Positions 12,665-14,277 of a stretch of DNA of 14,277 nucleotides are shown piece by piece. Made by a program: the position numbers and the translations under genes. The notes under the pieces were generated by a model, which worked only from the letters and a program-made list of their open reading frames with translations, ran no database searches and was not told where the DNA came from. Positions within the stretch are counted from its first letter, which is position 1. Each line of letters starts with the position of its first letter. Source of the DNA: DATJUF01 sp035502655 (GTDB taxonomy: Bacteria > Desulfobacterota > Binatia > Binatales > Binataceae); NCBI GenBank assembly GCA_035502655.1, contig DATJUF010000109.1:1-14277 (forward strand), read 5' to 3'.

Positions 12665-13879
12665 ATGAGTCAGCTTCAGCATGAAGGCCAGAATCAACGC
12701 CAGAACCAACCCGGCACTCGATTTTTCGATCTGGCCGCATCGCTGGCTGACGATTTCGCGCAGCGCGCGGCGCGTCACGACGAGGAAGGGTCGTTTCCGT
12801 ACGAGAATTACGCGCGGATGCGCGAGAGTGGCTATACCAATCTGATTATTCCGGAGAAGTTTGGCGGGCTAGGCGCGACAATGCTCGAACGGATCAAGGC
12901 GCAGGAACGTCTGGCGCAAGGCTGCGGGGCGACCGCGCTCGCAATCAACATGCATTTCAATATCCTGGGCTTCCTGATCGATATCGAGCGCAAGTTCAAG
13001 GCGCCGAACGTGACCGCTAAACTGACGCGGATCGCGGCCGAGCGTCAGGTATGCGGAGGCTCAGGCTCCGAACCGGACAATGCCGTAATCGCGCTACGCC
13101 CACGTACTACGGCCAAGCGGACAGATGGCGGCTTTGTTGTCAACGGACGCAAGATTTTCGGCACGCAGAGTATCGCTCTCGACAATTTCTTCTTTGAGGC
13201 AGCGTGGGAGGACGCGCCGCAGGGTCCAACGATTCTCAGTGTCTTCGTGAATCCGCGCGAGACCAAGGGACTGACGTTCAAGGACGACTGGCACACGATG
13301 GGGATGCGCTCGACCGAATCGCGCAGCACCGAGCTGAACGACGCCTTCGTTACCGACGAGGACATCATCATGCAACGGCCGGTATCGACCAGCGGCCGCG
13401 TCATGAAAGTGTTCGCCAAGGCGCCATTCACAATTGGCGCGCCATATATCGGGATCGCGGTAGCGGCGCGCGATTTCACCATCGGGTTCATGCGCGAGCG
13501 GAGGCGTTACCCGCTGAAAAAGCCGCTGAGCTATCAGCCGAGCGTCTACAATAAGGTCGGTGAGATGGACATGTTGATCGAAGGCGCGCGCGCCGCAATG
13601 TACAAGGCAGCAGCCGAAGTGGATACGGTCCATCCGCGCGAATGGTCACGCACCGCGGTGGCGGCCCGCATGATTGCGATCGAGAATTCGGTCCGGGTGG
13701 TTGATTTGGCGCTGCGAGCGGTCGGTGGATCTTCGTATTTCAAGCGGCTGCCGCTGGAACGGTTGCATCGCGATGTCCGCGCCGGGCTGTACCATCCGTT
13801 CGACAGTGACGAGAGCCTTGAGTTTTTGGGCAAGAGTGCGTTCGGCCTCCCGCTGATGGACCACGACGACTTCGAGTGA
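12665..13879 (+). CDS. Acyl-CoA dehydrogenase-fold flavoprotein, possibly not a classical dehydrogenase
   Basis: 404 residues. An N-terminal helical domain (FPYENYARMRESGYTNLIIPEKFGGLGA at ~44-71) is followed by the beta domain with SGSEPDN (~133-139), GFVVNGRKIFGTQS (~156-169) and DWHTMGMRSTES (~208-219), all flavin- and substrate-contact regions of the family. The C-terminal four-helix part follows (RMIAIENSVRVVDLALRAVGGSSYFKRLPLERLHRDVRAG). The usual catalytic Glu is not where expected: the classical YEG segment after RD is replaced by LYHPFDSDESLEF (~375-387), and I see no Glu at the alternative position used by isovaleryl-CoA dehydrogenase. This C-terminus resembles DszC- or HsaA-like flavin monooxygenases and related divergent members. 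Fold assignment is very strong; dehydrogenase versus monooxygenase is open. It is cytoplasmic, divergent from the DUF2141 gene, with 204 bp before the amidohydrolase. Confidence 0.9.
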   Translation: MSQLQHEGQNQRQNQPGTRFFDLAASLADDFAQRAARHDEEGSFPYENYARMRESGYTNLIIPEKFGGLGATMLERIKAQERLAQGCGATALAINMHFNILGFLIDIERKFKAPNVTAKLTRIAAERQVCGGSGSEPDNAVIALRPRTTAKRTDGGFVVNGRKIFGTQSIALDNFFFEAAWEDAPQGPTILSVFVNPRETKGLTFKDDWHTMGMRSTESRSTELNDAFVTDEDIIMQRPVSTSGRVMKVFAKAPFTIGAPYIGIAVAARDFTIGFMRERRRYPLKKPLSYQPSVYNKVGEMDMLIEGARAAMYKAAAEVDTVHPREWSRTAVAARMIAIENSVRVVDLALRAVGGSSYFKRLPLERLHRDVRAGLYHPFDSDESLEFLGKSAFGLPLMDHDDFE

Positions 13880-14083
13880 TTGCATTTGGTATCAAGACAT
13901 CTGATTGCCGATTGGTCAAGGCACCCACGCTTGCCGTAGAGCTTCGATTCGTGAAATAAAGGACTCATCAGTATTGCTAAGGTGAGTTGTACTCTGTTTA
14001 ACAGCGGAGACCGCTGGGAGGCGACATCACGCCTGCGTCGATCCCATCTTCCTCGGCAACCGCACCTGGCAGGAGGAAAGATA
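13880..14083 (+). other. Leader region of the amidohydrolase gene with tandem hairpins
   Basis: No gene is seen in these 204 bp. Two adjacent stem-loops are clear: CAGCGG-AGA-CCGCTG (14002-14016) and AGGCG-ACATCA-CGCCT (14019-14034). A CGGCAACC stretch lies at 14054-14061, and AGGAGG (14071-14076) is the ribosome binding site for ATG 14084. The stem-loops suggest a structured 5' leader or, for the first one, the end of the upstream transcript, though no T tract follows. Confidence 0.4.
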
Positions 14084-14277
14084 ATGAGTTTGGACATAAT
14101 CATTAAGAACGGGACCGTGATTGACGGAACCGGAGCGCCGCGCCGGCATGCCGATGTCGGAATCGTTGACGGCAAAATCGCTGCGATTGGCAAAATCAAC
14201 GAGAGCGCCAAAGAAAAGATCGATGCTGAGGGTCATGTCGTGACCCCGGGCATCATCGATGCGCACACCCATATGGA
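14084..14277 (+). CDS. Amidohydrolase, D-aminoacylase-like, N-terminal fragment
   Basis: The first 64 codons are in the window; the gene runs off the right edge. The protein opens DIIIKNGTVIDGTGAPRRHADVGI, then DGKIAAIGKI, then VTPGIIDAHTHM. This is the standard start of the metal-dependent amidohydrolase superfamily: a small beta-sandwich, then the first barrel strand with the metal-binding H-x-H (HTH). The IDGTGAP and PGIIDAHTH wording is closest to N-acyl-D-amino-acid deacylases and related D-aminoacylases, which release amino acids from N-acylated D-residues, but the specificity residues lie beyond the window. No signal peptide is seen. AGGAGG at 14071-14076 with seven-base spacing supports ATG 14084. 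It is on the same strand as the dehydrogenase-like gene, but the long structured gap argues against tight coupling. Confidence 0.88.
   Translation, partial: MSLDIIIKNGTVIDGTGAPRRHADVGIVDGKIAAIGKINESAKEKIDAEGHVVTPGIIDAHTHM

Noticed and set aside
12124..12684. A 186-residue plus-strand frame across the DUF2141 gene
   Set aside because: It is antisense to a gene with a clear signal peptide and DUF2141 motifs, and it overlaps the ribosome binding site and start of the dehydrogenase-like gene.
13546..14211. A 221-residue minus-strand frame over the end of the dehydrogenase-like gene and the amidohydrolase start
   Set aside because: The plus-strand frames carry conserved family motifs in both places; the minus-strand product is low-complexity and unrecognisable.

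Overview
The window is GC-rich bacterial chromosome (most genes have strong G/C preference at codon position 3) with short intergenic gaps, GGAGG-type Shine-Dalgarno sites and occasional TTG starts. Many acyl-CoA enzymes (two family III CoA-transferases, an enoyl-CoA hydratase, an acyl-CoA dehydrogenase-fold protein) plus an amidohydrolase suggest a soil or sediment heterotroph with a large acyl-CoA degradation repertoire. Former Deltaproteobacteria or Candidatus Binatota types would fit, but no phylogenetic marker is present, so this is only a guess. I see no phage, transposase, CRISPR array, tRNA or rRNA.

Layout. (1) 2-1485, plus strand: the end of one CaiB/BaiF CoA-transferase gene overlapping a second complete one, probably an operon for a heteromeric or paired enzyme. 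(2) 1578-1943, minus: a small DOPA 4,5-dioxygenase-family protein, convergent to it. (3) 1944-2925: a more AT-rich stretch with one small Flp-type pilin-like gene (2234-2554) and several stem-loops. (4) 2926-7601, plus: two large cytoplasmic sensor kinases separated by 326 bp. The first is HisKA-HATPase with two receiver domains and no sensor domain. The second is PAS-PAS-GAF-PAS-HisKA-HATPase with no receiver. Neither has an HPt or output domain and no DNA-binding regulator is nearby. (5) 7619-10909, minus: a secreted protein of unknown function, a B12-binding-type radical SAM protein with a second cysteine cluster at its extreme C-terminus, and a membrane-anchored protein with two SH3-like domains, 43 bp downstream of the radical SAM gene. 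(6) 11033-11806, plus: enoyl-CoA hydratase. (7) 11953-12417, minus: exported DUF2141 protein. (8) 12665-13879, plus: acyl-CoA dehydrogenase-fold flavoprotein lacking the usual catalytic glutamate positions. (9) 14084 to the right edge: start of an amidohydrolase of the D-aminoacylase type.

How they fit together. The CoA-transferases, hydratase, dehydrogenase-like protein and amidohydrolase would suit CoA-thioester activation and degradation of organic acids, but they are not one operon: unrelated genes on the opposite strand separate them. The two kinases may form a phosphorelay, since the second lacks a receiver and the first supplies one. The strongest points for a second look are the orphan pilin in an AT-rich, structure-rich pocket, the output-less kinase pair, the radical SAM/SH3 pair, and the dehydrogenase-like protein with a non-standard active site. 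I did not find clear evidence for an undescribed multi-gene defence or mobile system.
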